From Wurfbainia villosa (lineage: Eukaryota; Streptophyta; Magnoliopsida; Zingiberales; Zingiberaceae): a stretch of 64,000 nt of DNA. The notes under the pieces are model-generated. The model was not told the DNA's origin, did no database searches, and saw only the letters and a list, made by a program, of their open reading frames with translations. Below are positions 1-10,743 of this stretch, one piece after another (positions within the stretch are counted from its first letter, which is position 1; each line of letters starts with the position of its first letter). The stretch lies in assembly GCA_025175895.1 (NCBI GenBank), contig CM046003.1:48540335-48604334 (forward strand), given 5' to 3'. Made by a program: the position numbers and the translations under genes.

Positions 1-764
1 CGGAGGCGGTGATGGCGCGATAGCGTGAGACGGCGACACGCATGGGCACTGATCTCTTTTATCGCGTCGCCTGCCTGGGTGTAGCCGAGGTGCCGAAGGT
101 CGGACGCAAGGTTGGTGGGGTCGGGCAAGGCTGGCGACGTCGGGCTAAGCGATCACTACCAAGGAGGGGGTCACACTGTTCCGTCGTGCATGGAGCAACC
201 GAAGGGGCGGCGTCAAGCTTGAGCGGTGGCCACGACGTCGTGGCTGCTGGCTGTGGCGAGAAGAAGGGTTCGCGAAGAAGAGGGGTTCGCGAAGAGGGGA
301 AGTCGGGTCACAATGAAGAAAAGTCGGCGCGGCGGGGAAAACTGGGATCAATCCAAAATAATTCGAATTACCCCTTTATATAAGAATTAACCTAGGTTAG
401 GTTTTTATTAATCCCTCAATAATTTAATTATCCCTGTAAATCTCGTACAGACCCCGTTTAATTCCAAAAAAATTCTGGAAAAATTTCTAAAATTCTCTAA
501 AAATCTCGAAAATAATTCCTAGGATTAGTTTCCCTAAATTTTGGTCATTTACTTTAGTATTTTAAATTTCCGTATTTGACATGTATGGGTTGCTGTGAGT
601 TGTTATTTTGTTATGATGTCTTCCACTGTGTTTTGGCATAAATATACTTGTTTATGTTTGTGTGGATGTGACCGGAAGGCCTTGTATTAATAGGATATGT
701 TGCCACGTACAGAGAAGATGTTGTCTGTTTGCTTTTCGGCTCGATATATTCTCGGGGCGTGACA
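1..764 (-). repeat. Partial LTR of a Ty3/gypsy element
   Basis: On the minus strand this stretch begins at 764 with TGTCACGCCCCGAGAATAT, a typical start for a plant Ty3/gypsy LTR, and runs off the left edge of the window. It is AT-rich from about 345 to 764. That part holds the AAAATTCTGGAAAAATTTCTAAAA-like runs, interrupted here by single bases, that are common in such LTRs. From 1 to about 345 it turns GC-rich. The 113-codon open frame at 42-383 is low-complexity (Arg, Gly, Glu) with no recognisable domain, and I do not call it a gene. The LTR abuts the first part of an integrase at 765, so the integrase C-terminus has been deleted. Assignment rests on the TGTCACG start and on the neighbour. 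Confidence 0.5.
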
Positions 765-1740
765 AAATAAGTCTGCAATATAGATAGCATCATCTATTTT
801 AAAATGAGTCATTTTAGAAAATCTATCAACGACAACAAAAATAGAATCCATATCTCATTTTGATTTTGGTAATCCTACAACAAAGTCAATGGAAATATCA
901 ACCGAAGGTTCACTAAGAATTGGTAATTAATGGTGCATATAATCCATGAGGTAAAGATATAGATCTTGCTTTCCTACATGTGATACATTTCTCTCTAAAC
1001 TTAACTACATTCCATTTCATGCAAGGCCAACAAACATGTACAACCAAAACATCTAGAGTTTTCCTTACTCCAAAATGTCCTATTAATTCTCCACCATGAG
1101 CCTCTTGAACTAATAATTCTCTCAGCGAACAATTAGACACACAATATATTTTCCCTAAAAAGAAATCCTTCATGCCTATAAAACTTCCCAAATGCAGCAT
1201 ATTTACAAAATTCAAATGCATTTCCAAAGTAAGGATCATGGGAATATAGATCTTTAATATATCCAAATCCTAACAATCTAGCGCTCAAAGTAGAGGTCAA
1301 GGTATACCTTCAAGACAAAGCATCTGCAAATAGTATTTTTCATACCTCATTTATACTTGATCACATAAGAAAATGATTCAATGAACTCCACCCATTTTGC
1401 ATGATGTCTATTCAACTTACTTTGACCCTTTAAATGCTTCAATGGTTCACGATCGGTGTGAATGACAAATCCTTAGGCCACAAGTAATGCTGCCAAGTCT
1501 CTAAAGTCCTCACCAAAGCATACATCCCTTTGTCATAAGTTGGATAGTTCAAAGCTGCCCCATTGAGTTTCTCACTAAAATAAGCAAGTGGTCGACCTTC
1601 TTATAATAACACAACTCCAATACCTATTCATGAGGCATCACACTCAATTTCAAGTTTTAGCGAAGTTAGGCAACGCAAGTAATGGTGCAGAACTTAGATT
1701 CTCCTTAAGTAAGTTGAAAGCTGAATCTTGTTGACTATAC
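765..1740 (-). pseudogene. Decayed Ty3/gypsy pol: RT end, RNase H, integrase N-part
   Basis: Read on the minus strand, this is the C-terminal half of a Ty3/gypsy polyprotein. An RNase H segment lies at about 1370-1480, with the pattern IHTDREPLKHLKGQ followed by LNRHHAKWVEF. The integrase zinc-binding H-H-C-C module is at 913-1266, with key motifs HGGELIGHFG and CITCRKARS. The start of the integrase core is at about 765-900, where a reading like WIS-DFV, D-IFVVVDRFSK can be followed. The frame is broken several times, and the core is cut by the LTR at 764 before the later catalytic residues. In the intact family these domains copy RNA into DNA and insert it into chromosomes. This copy cannot do so. 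The order RT-RNase H-integrase identifies Ty3/gypsy rather than copia. Confidence 0.75.
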
Positions 1741-1985
1741 TATTGGTGTAATCGATCTAGGTCACAATTAACTAGACTCGAGTGGGACTCGAGTAGAGTT
1801 TTGATGTTTGACAATGAGTTTGATTATTGTTTGACAATATGGTTTGACCATATGACAAGTAGATATTTGGGATATCCAAAGTCATATGGGGGAGATTATT
1901 TGAGGGAGATTATTGGAGCAATCAAACCTCACGTCAATGTTGACCAGACTCGAATGAGACTCGAGGGGAAGTGTCAAATGAATCG
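1741..1985. repeat. Two LTR-start fragments related to the 46837-54289 element
   Basis: Two segments, at about 1745-1830 and 1905-1970, each contain a GTCA-(A)TGTTGACCA-like stretch followed by ACTCGAGTGGGACTCGAG or ACTCGAATGAGACTCGAG. The first 70 bases of the LTRs at 46837 and 52264 show the same arrangement: caatcaacctcaggtcaagg, then an AGTGAAACTCGAG-type motif and a GTTTGACAATATG stretch. The second copy is preceded by GATTATTGGAGCAATCAA, matching GATTGTTGGTGCAATCAA at 52275. These look like remnants of that LTR family or a relative. No complete LTR or target-site duplication could be drawn. Confidence 0.4.
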
Positions 1986-3154
1986 ATTATGTACAAGGGC
2001 TAAAACATTAAGCTCTACTTCACCTTTTTCTTTAAAAGGTAAATTTATCATCTTGCCTTTTAAGTACGAATCACATATGTCAAATGAATCCAATTCAAAA
2101 GACCTCAAAATATCAAGCTTATGTAATTTGGTTATGCAATTCTTACTAATATGACCAAAATGACAATGTCACATATAGGAGGTTAATCGATTATCTATTT
2201 TAACACATTTGCTACTAGATTCGATATTAAATATTTCGTTGGATATATTTAACGTATAGATTCCATTGTTTAACGTTTCGGTTCCATATATAACACCATT
2301 CAACATAATGTAATAACAATTGTTACTAAGAGTCAAATGAAAACCTTTTATATTTAAACAGGAAATAGAAACAATATTTTTTTATTAATGAAAGAACATA
2401 AAAATAATTTTCCAACTCTAAAATCAGTTCATTAGGTAATTGCAAAAAATAAGTCCCTACAGCTACAACAACAATCTTTACTTTGTTGTCAACCCTCAGA
2501 TTTGCTTCCCCTTTGACCCGTCTTTTACTGTCCTTTAATCTCTGTATGTCATTACATATGTGTGAGACACATCTTGTATCCAATACCCATGTGTTTGTAG
2601 AAATAATATGACATTCAATGATGAATATACTTGAAGTAGTTTAGGCATCAAAGGTCTTTTTCTGTTTCAGTGACTCCAGATAATGCTTGTAATTTCTTTT
2701 CTAGTGTTTCTCCTTGCTACAATGATAATAAGTGCCTTTTGGAGCAGGTTCTTCTTTTCTGACCTTTTTCTTCCCCTAGGCTCTTTTATTTGACTTCCTC
2801 GTAGAACCTTTTTTTTTTAGGAGTCAACCAGCATCACAACCTTCTGTTCCTTCTTAACAAATGACTCAATTGTTTTGAGCATGTTGATTAGTTCTGGTAT
2901 TATGGACTCAATTTTGTTCATCTGACAATTTATCACAAACTATGGAGAATTAAGTCAATATTTAATTCATGGTCCATGATAAACCCTAATGATTCCAACC
3001 GTTCAATATAATTATTCATCTTTAATACATACTGCACCGCAGATAATCCCTCCTACATCTTCGAGCGAAAAAGAAGCTTTGTGATCTTAAACCTTTCAAA
3101 TCTAGCTTGCTCATTGAACAACTCTTGAAGATGATAGACAATGATATAAGTATC
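1986..3154 (-). pseudogene. Decayed Ty1/copia gag-pol, distal part (host of the SIRE-like insertion)
   Basis: Minus-strand reading gives, from right to left: a gag fragment ending at the insertion point (VYHLQELFNEQARFERFKI near 3060-3150), a CCHC-like zinc knuckle (YYHCSKEKHWKRNYK type, about 2690-2740), an aspartic protease start (WVLDTRCVSHIC, about 2550-2590) and a GAG-pre-integrase domain with its zinc-binding motif (HISKN, then DxCDxxLKGKM; about 2000-2200). The usual D-T/S-G protease triad reads D-T-R, so the active site is lost. Stops and frameshifts are scattered throughout. The missing N-terminal gag lies at 12110-12245, beyond the inserted element. This is a dead copia copy, older than the insertion that splits it. 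Confidence 0.75.
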
Positions 3155-4495
3155 TGTTGGATCGAAAGTGTCGCTAGAGGGGGGGGTGAATAGCGATACG
3201 GTGTCGTTAAAAAAAAACTTTTGCAATAAGTAAAAAGCAAGTAGAGAGTGCACAGCGGAAATATAAAGTAGACAAGATATTTTTACGTGGTTCACAATCT
3301 TTCGATTGCTAATCCACGGCCCTAGTGATCCTTGATCACGTACGGAGGGCAATTCACTAAAACCACTCCTCTTCGTTGGAAGTAGGAGCAACGATCACAA
3401 AAAGAAATCAAGGCAAAGGGACACTCCCCCTTTCCTTGTTACGATTAAAGCACAAAGACAATTTAAAGAAGTAGAACTTAAATAAATATACCGACAACTC
3501 TTATAAGTAGAATCGGGCACTTCGTCAGAGCAAATGTGAGTAGTAGTAGAGCATGCTAGCGTGTTGAGAGCTCTTGATTTCTTATATTTGCTTGGCTTGA
3601 ACATGTCTATTTATGGATATTGATCTATGAATTTAGACATAGGTAGTGTCCAAGGTGAGGTTCTTATCCCCAAGTCTTGCTCATCCACATCCTTTGGCGC
3701 TAACTCAAGGATGAGGTGCTTCATCCAACCACCTTGTGCTACAACTCAAGGATGAGGTGCTCATCCAACCACCTTGTGCCACCTCAAGGAGGCCTTCACG
3801 CCAACTTGTTGGAGCCATCCAACTTGTGCCACATCATGGGAGCCAACCATCTTGTGCCAACTCTCCTCATTTTGGGCGCCCAAGCTTGATGGTGGTTTGC
3901 CAACCATCTTGTGCCAACTCACCTCATTTTGGGCGCCCAACTTGATGATGATGGTTTGGATGTCCACCTTGATGCCACATCACCTAATTTTGGGGGTCCA
4001 AGCTTGGTGATGGTTTGATGTCCACCTTGATGCCACATCACCCTTTGTACCAAAACACGAGTCAAGTCCAAATTCACCCCTTGAAATTCGAGCTCTTCTC
4101 GAGGTCGAACTAGACCAGCTTGATCGTAGTCGTCAAAGGGTTTTGACCGCAAAGATGTTAGCTTAAAATATAAAGTACGATGGTTCTAACCCCGATCTCG
4201 ACCTAGACCTTCCATTGGAGGTATTGGGTCGGATCTACGCTAACGCCCTTGCTTCGCTTTCACACGAGCTTACCTTGTAGCCTCGCTCCTCGCCTTCACC
4301 CGAGTACCCTGCCTCCGAAATCCTCTCAAGGCGTTCGACCACCCTTGTTCCCACCGGTGTCGCAGACCTTCCGCCAACTTTAGCATTTCTGCACACTTAA
4401 TTGAGCTCGTAAGATAACAAATATACTCTTAACTATTGAGCCTTTTGCCATAATCAAAATATCGGTTCGAATTTTTGGTGCCCATCGCACCAACA
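3155..4495 (-). repeat. 3' LTR of the SIRE-like element
   Basis: This 1341-base LTR has TGTTGG...CCAACA ends and matches 10744-12109. Inside are short tandem repeats at about 3715-4050. The unit CAACCACCTTGTGCCAC is followed by CAACCATCTTGTGCCAACT with CCTCATTTTGGGCG, and then two GATGTCCACCTTGATGCCAC units. The shared outer start (GGATCGAAAGTGTCGCTAGA plus a G-run) is almost identical in both LTRs. Confidence 0.92.
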
Positions 4496-4907
4496 ATCTC
4501 CCCTTTTGATTCATGGCAAACCGACACAAAAGTTAAGGAAAAATTAAGCTAGCATAATGATTAAGCATGAATGAGCTAGCATAAAGATTAAATATGAATG
4601 AGCTAGCATAATGATTAAATATGAATGAGCTAGCATAATGATTAAATATGAATGAGAAATATTATTGTTTCAAGTTCTCCCCTTTGAGGTAACCTCCTCG
4701 ACCAAGGTGAGTTCTTGAAAATAATTTTTACTCCCTTAATAGTTGCTTAAGTAATCGGAATTACTTAATATAAAAGGTAATAATTTTGTTTACTTTCTTC
4801 CCTTTAATTTTGGTTACTTTTGTTTACTTTTGTGACTTTCTCCCCCGTTTGACTTAACTCAAAAAGTTTGTACATATAATTGAGTGTTTGCAAGTCCACG
4901 CAATTGC

Positions 4908-4991
<84 letters not shown>

Positions 4992-5354
4992 TTAAATAAT
5001 AATAAGCTTGAAAATATGTTCATCTAAAATGTATAACTCCTGACTTGATTGATATAGAATGATCAATAAGTCTTGAAGGAGTTGATTAATTTTAAATAAT
5101 TATACTCCATGGTTCATATCGATGCACCGAATCTACATCTGAACTGTGAGTAAGGCCCTAACATCTCACGCCTGCTCATTGCATAAGTACACAAACACAT
5201 TAGTCCTATGTGTTGTGAGATGTGTTGGCTCCTTAAATCTATAGGTATATGATTTCTAAGGTAAGACTTAGGCTAATTTCATAAAAAGAAGCAAAAATAG
5301 AGTACATATATATAAAAATAAAAATCCTACTATATTACTCACATACCTAACTTT
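4496..5354 (-). other. 3' noncoding region of the SIRE-like element with tandem repeats
   Basis: This interval lies between the RNase H remnant and the 3' LTR and has no credible coding frame. It holds about four tandem copies of a 27-28-base unit, GAGCTAGCATAATGATTAA plus ATATGAAT, at about 4545-4655. A long AT dinucleotide run follows at 4911-4987. The sequence beside the LTR (AATCTCCCCTTTTGATTCAT on the + strand) is purine-rich on the element's strand and is the likely polypurine tract. Confidence 0.6.
4911..4987. repeat. (AT)n microsatellite
   Basis: An uninterrupted run of AT of about 76 bases lies inside the 3' noncoding part of the SIRE-like element. Its length is probably variable between individuals. 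Confidence 0.95.
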
Positions 5355-5975
5355 CGCCTTAATAAACTAAATTCGGCTCGTGTAGTGGTTCGTGAAGATG
5401 TCCGCTTAGGTTTGATTTGGACTCAACATACTCTAGTTGTATAGTTCCATTAGTTACATGTTCCCTAATGAAGTGGTGTTTAACTTCTATATGTTTTGTC
5501 CTAGAATGACATATTGGATTTTTAGTTAAGTTAATTGAACTGATGTTATCTATGTAGGTTTTAATGTTGTTAAAGATTAAGCTAAAGTCTTGGAGAGTGT
5601 GCTTCATCCACAGAGAGACACACTCACCCATCGCAACGTATTCGGCTCGGTGGTAGATAAGGCAACGCAATGTCGCTTGCTTCCTAATGCACTAACTCAC
5701 TAGACTCGAGCCGAGGATTTGACAACAACCACTCGTGCTCTTTCTATCGAGTTTACTACCGGCATAGTCGAGTCCTGAGTAGCCGATTAGATTAAACTCG
5801 GTAGATCTAGGGTACCAAATACCTACGTTTAGCGTGCCCTTTAGATATCTAAGGATACGCTGACTAGGGTTAGGTGAGACTCCTTGGCACAGGTTTGTAA
5901 CCTTATGCACATACTTACCGCGAATAAAATGTCGGGTCTCGCGGTTAAGTATAGGAGACTTCTATTGCGCTCTAT
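5355..5975 (-). pseudogene. Copia RNase H remnant (SIRE-like element)
   Basis: Two open stretches carry the copia RNase H. At 5692-5910 the motif ILRYLKGTLNVGIWYP is followed by GYSGLDYAGSKLDRKSTSG. At 5359-5670 it continues with EYVAMGECVSLWMKHTL, then NPICHSRTKHIEVKHHFIRE. In the intact family this domain removes RNA from the RNA-DNA hybrid during reverse transcription. The usual AD-WAGS aspartate box appears as LDYAGS. A break near 5675-5690 separates the two halves. Confidence 0.8.
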
Positions 5976-6830
5976 AGTATTTTAGGTCAACGGGTTTTCC
6001 TTCTACATCTTCGCTTTATATTAACATTAGTTGCTATAGGTGTATTAATTATTTTAGCATCTTGCATTCCAAATCGATTTATTAAGTCCTTAGTATATTT
6101 TTGTTGATGTAAATATATTCCATCTTTAGTTTGTTTAATTTGTAAACCTAAGAAGAAACTTAACTCTCCTACTAAATTCATTTCAAATTCACTTTCCATA
6201 AGTGAGATGAATTCGTTTAGCAGGATCGAGTTGGTAGTTCCAAAAATTATATCATCTACATAGATTTGGGCTATAAAGATTTCTTTTCCTACGGTTTTTA
6301 CGAATAAGGTTGGGTCGACTAAACCTTGGTTGAATCCTTTGGACTTAAGATAGATCGAAAGCCTTCGTACCAAGCTCTTGGGGCTTGTTTGAGTCCATAT
6401 AGGGCTTTCTTAAGTCTAAGGACATGGTCGTTTATCTAGATTTTGAATCCGGAGGTTGGTGACGTAAACTTCTTCCTTAATGTATCCATTCAAAAATGCT
6501 GACTTGACATCCATTTGAAACAATTTAAAACCTCGATGTGCGATATGCTAACAACATTTGGATGGACTCTAGTCTTGCTACAGGCGTAGGTCTCATCGTA
6601 ATCTAAACCTTCGACTTGACTAAACCCTTTGCGACTAACCTAGCTTTATTTCTAACTACTTCACCTTTATCATCAAGTTTATTTGAAATACCCACCTTGT
6701 TCCAATAATTGATTTTTCTTTAGGTGGTGGTACTAATTCCCGGACTTCATTTCTAGTGAATTGAGCTAGCTCTTCTTGCATAGCAATAATCCAGTCGGGA
6801 TCAAGAAGTGCTTGTTCAATAGTTTTGGGT
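5976..6830 (-). pseudogene. Copia reverse transcriptase remnant (SIRE-like element)
   Basis: The C-terminal part (5987-6373) is open and reads through the catalytic box YVDDIIFG, then SEFEMNLVGELSFFLGLQ and YTKDLINRFG. The N-terminal part (about 6375-6830) can be followed in several frames, with EEVYV and KSAFLNGYI-type motifs, but is interrupted by stops. In an active element this enzyme makes the cDNA. Here the YVDD box survives while the rest is broken. Confidence 0.85.
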
Positions 6831-7280
6831 TCGATTTTGGAAATTAACGAGATTTGACTAATGTTTCGGTATGAAGCTCTAGTTCGAACCCCTAAATTTG
6901 GATCACCTATAACTTGATTGATAGGATGACTTGGGTTAGGGTCATCTATCTCTTGGTCGATAGGATGACTTGGGTTAGACGAGATTCAAGTTCAAGATCA
7001 GAGTCGGGTTCGCTATAAGTTGATTTGCTAGTTGGTTTTGTTAAGGATTGAACGGGTTCGTGTCCTTCGTCGAAAACTATATTAATGGTTTCTTCGACTC
7101 TAAGAGTGTCGTGATTGTATACCCTCTAAGCTCTCTTGGTGGTTGAGTATCCTAGAAAGGTTCGATGGGGTTTTGGATTTAATTTCCTAGGTAATCCTTA
7201 GTGTTTAAGATATGTACCTTGCATCCAAATACCTAAAGTATTTGATGTTGGTATTTTATCGTGATAAATCTCGTCTGAGG
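6831..7280 (-). pseudogene. Integrase-RT linker of the SIRE-like element, heavily decayed
   Basis: This is where the integrase C-terminus and the linker to RT should lie. It is AT-rich and frames are broken. A CACCTTGCATCC-type reading near 7200 suggests the segment upstream of the linker. There is a short direct repeat, GGATGACTTGGGTTAG, at about 6925 and 6965. No separate gene is visible. Confidence 0.45.
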
Positions 7281-7960
7281 TCTTTTGGTGCCTCTTTACC
7301 ATAAGGATCCTATTTTGGACATAGCAAGCCGTACTAGCGGCCTCTTGCCCCAAAATCTATCGGGTAGGTTATACTCGTTTAACATTGTCCTAGCGGCTTC
7401 TTGTAGGGTTCTATTTGTCCGTTCGACTAACCCATTTTGTTGTGGGGTTCTAGGACATGAAAACTCATGGTGGTATCCGTTTAGGTTCACGAAATCACGT
7501 AAACACTGTGGTTTTGAATTCACCACCATGATAAACTTCTAAGTCTTTTAATCTTAAGGTTCTTTTGATTTTCGATTAACCTACAAAGATTGATTAGTTT
7601 GTCTAGGGTATCATTTTTATGTTTGATAAACCTAACCCAAGTAAATCTAGAATAGTAGTCAATTATGACTAAGCAAAATTGACTACCATTGAGTGACTTA
7701 GCTCCATGTGAATCAAATAGATCCATGTGTAGGAGCTCAAGAACACTTTTGGTTCGTTCTTGATTAGTTAATTGATGTTGTGTCCTAGATTGTTTACCTT
7801 GTTGACAAGCATTACATATTTTATTATCCAAGTTGTTTAGTTTAGGCAAACCTATAACCAAGCCACTCGACTCATCTTGTGGGCCGAGTCTTGGGTGCAG
7901 TGTCAGAGTCTTGATTGCCATAACCAAGATTCCTCTGGCTGTGTCATCAGACACTTGGTT
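7281..7960 (-). pseudogene. Copia integrase remnant (SIRE-like element)
   Basis: At 7520-7954 the reading has the zinc-binding end CNACQQGKQSR, then LHMDLFD carrying the first catalytic Asp, and VIIDYYSRFTWV. A frameshift near 7520-7530 removes the normal S-D-H-G-G-E-F context of the second Asp. At 7296-7529 the third block continues with SCPRTPQQNGLVERTNRT, which contains the catalytic Glu. The family inserts cDNA into the host chromosome. This copy is interrupted and presumably inactive. Confidence 0.85.
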
Positions 7961-8330
7961 GAGGAGTTGGGTAAATTTATTGTGTAGATGTTGCTATTCC
8001 TAGTTCCTTTAAGTATTATTTTAGATGTTGCATTTATCTTGATTACGCATTCATTTTCTAGAAATATGACCTTATAATTGTTATCACACAATTGGCTTAC
8101 ACTAAGTAAATTATATTGAAAGTTTTCTACTAATAAGACATTTTGAATTGTAAAGTTAGAGTTGAGCTCAATATCACCCGATCAGATGATTTTGAGCTTG
8201 CCGTTATTCGAAGGCTACCGATCCTTGTCGTTTGAATCGTAACCGAAAATCTGAGTTGATCCCGGTCATGTGTCGGGAGCAACCAGCATCCAACATCCAT
8301 TGATCCTACATATAAGGTAGTTGGATCGGA
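7961..8330 (-). pseudogene. Copia protease and GAG-pre-integrase remnant (SIRE-like element)
   Basis: The minus strand near 8260-8310 reads MLDAGCSRHMTG, matching the copia protease start LDSGCSRHMTG. The middle residue of the usual D-S/T-G triad is Ala here. Several stops follow before the GAG-pre-integrase region at 7903-8091. Maturation of the gag-pol protein would depend on this protease, so the copy is non-functional. Confidence 0.7.
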
Positions 8331-10372
8331 TATTGGAATTACTAAAGGGTTGTTTGTAAGTTTTAAACCTAAATCATCTCACCAATATCTACATGATCAA
8401 AACATGTTATTCCTATGTGTTATTGTGAGATGACTTTCAATTTACTTGATTAATTTTAATGAATTTAAATTAACCAACATTAGGTTAGATTCGGATTTAG
8501 TCTAAGCTCATCAAGTAATCTTTTCAAGAGATTAGCTTCAGTCGTGGCGAGGCACAGAGGCCTTCTTTGATCGGAACAACGACCACTTCCTTAGACAAAC
8601 CTAATTTCAAGAAATTGATAACTCGACTTACTTGAGACAACATCTTGGTCTAACTAGTTATTTTTGAAAAGAGGCTCCCAGACGCTCAATCTTTTAAATG
8701 GGATTTTAGTTGGTTATGAGTCCTATCTAACCATTCTAAAAATAAAGGAAAAACTAAGCATGCAATTTCTAAGACTTAACAAAAATACATTTTGTATTGG
8801 CTCCCCCTGGACCATTGAATCGAGTGGGTCTATTCACATAGTGAATTTGGTCCTTGGGAACCCAATACATGTTAGATTCTAAAGTTGAAATCAAAGTGGT
8901 CTTAGGGACCCATGCTTGGACATTTTTCTTATGTTGGTTTACTATAGACATATATGACTTATTGGTTGTATTTGAGTTAAACCCGAGTCCGGCCTTGTTG
9001 TACACGGCCCTTTGTGATCCAAGTAAGAGGTCAAGTCCCTTGGATCCCAAAGTGAACCTTTCAACGTGTTCCTAAGGTCTTGACTTGTGTTTTCAAGCGA
9101 GTTCTCAACTTCAAGCTTTTCAGCAGGTTGAGTCCTCCTCTTGAATACGAGTAGTCGAAGAGGTTAGGGAGACCTCATGTTTGAGAGGTTAACCTCCTCA
9201 ATTAGGGTCTCGACCTTGGACTCGGACTTAGCTAGTTTCTTATTTAAAAATTTAATTGCACCATACAAAGTATTAAGTAACGACCGACTTACCCTTAATG
9301 ATTCTTTTGAAGCGGATACGGATCCGTGGCTTGTCTTGAATGGAAGCTCATCATCGGATTCGGACTCGGACTCTTCTTCGGTTTCGGAATCGTGCTCGGT
9401 CGGCTTGGCCATTAGAGCTTGGATATCGTCTTCTTCCTCCGACAACTCCTCCCAAGTAGCGTTTAGCGCTTTCTTGGTCTTTGATGCGTTATTCTTTAGC
9501 TTTGGGCACTCGGACTTGATGTGACCGAACCTGTTGCACTCATAGCATCTAAAATTAGAAGTATTTGAATTAGGTTTAGGCTTACCTTGAGTTGTTGGTC
9601 GTTTCGTCTCTTGATCATCTTCGAACTAGATTGACTAGTTCGGATTCTATTCGAGTCTACTTAGGTCGGACTCGTCTTCTTCCTTGGGGTGGCTTGCTTG
9701 CGGGCTTCTTCTTCTTGGAACCCTGCAACTAACGCAATACTCTTCTCGGCTGGACCACGTTAGTTTGCTCATGTAATTCAAGTTCAAAACAATTCGTCTA
9801 ACCTAATTTTAGAAAGGTCCTTGGAGACCTTGTAGGCATCGACCATGGATGCCCACAAGGTGGTCCTAGGAAGCGAGTTAAGAGAATACGATAAGGTCGC
9901 GATTCTCGACCTTTTGTCCGATGGCATGGAGTTGGTTGGCGATGTCTTGAATCGAGCATGTAGTTGAGTTGCGGTCTCGTTTTCCTGCATTTTCAAGTTA
10001 TACAATTTATTTAAAGTAAATCTCTTTTACATACCTTCGTGTCGTCGGTGCCTTCGTGTAGTTCCACTAGCTTGGTCCATAAGTCCTTTGCACTAATGAA
10101 GGGCCGGCGCGGTTGAGCTCTTCCTTGGACAACCCACATTTGCAAGATTTGAGTTGCCTTGGCATCGGCTTCTACTTGTTTTTCATGGAATTTGACCATT
10201 GATCGTAACCCAAAGATTCACCATCTTCATTAATAGGAAGTGTGAAACGGTTTGATTACGATCCACATCTCGATTTGGGTTTTAAGAAAGCATTCCATCC
10301 GACCCTTCCAATAACGAAAGTCATTACGTTGTAAAGCGGGTCGGGCGGTGCTAAACCCTTGAGATGGGCCAT
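8331..10372 (-). pseudogene. Copia gag remnant with zinc knuckle (SIRE-like element)
   Basis: Gag starts at about 10372 on the minus strand with MAHLKGL, followed by FRYWKGRMECFLKTQ, the usual first block of SIRE gag. The capsid region continues through 10011-10199 and 9784-10005. A complete CCHC zinc knuckle (CYECNRFGHIKSECPK) lies at about 9495-9550. It is followed by an Asp/Glu/Ser-rich tail at 9164-9445 and a WVPK-type C-terminal motif at 8769-9050. Gag packages element RNA. Stops divide the frame into at least five pieces. Confidence 0.8.
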
Positions 10373-10729
10373 TTAAAAACAAGAAGAAGCAACGAAAAGA
10401 ATCTTACAAAACACACACGAAAAGAATATTCCAAGACTTTCGTCTTGGATTAGTAGTCTTGAAGTAAAAAAAATATATAAAATGTAACTTGCAAAAAGAA
10501 ATAAACAATCAAATGCGAATGTCGTTGAAGTTCCGGAGGACAACCTTACTCGGGATCTAACCCGAAGGACAACCTTATCCGGATCCTAAAGCCTCTAATG
10601 CAATTCTATATGTAGGAGAAGATAAGCACGTGAAATAATTATACGAAAACAGAAATAAATAAATAAAAAATCTGTGAAAAAAGAAAAACAAAGCTAGATT
10701 GGTGGTTTCACCGAATCTTAGCGCCCCCG

Positions 10730-10741
10730 GCTCTGATACCA
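10730..10741 (-). promoter_or_regulatory. Primer-binding site of the SIRE-like element
   Basis: The minus strand reads TGGTATCAGAGC two bases inside the 5' LTR end at 10744. This matches the 3' end of plant initiator tRNA-Met, the usual primer for copia minus-strand DNA synthesis. It fixes the orientation of the element. Confidence 0.85.
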
Positions 10742-10743
10742 AT

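Noticed and set aside
42..383. 113-codon open frame at the left edge
   Set aside because: Low-complexity product of GC-rich DNA, with a competing frame on the other strand. It lies in a likely LTR.
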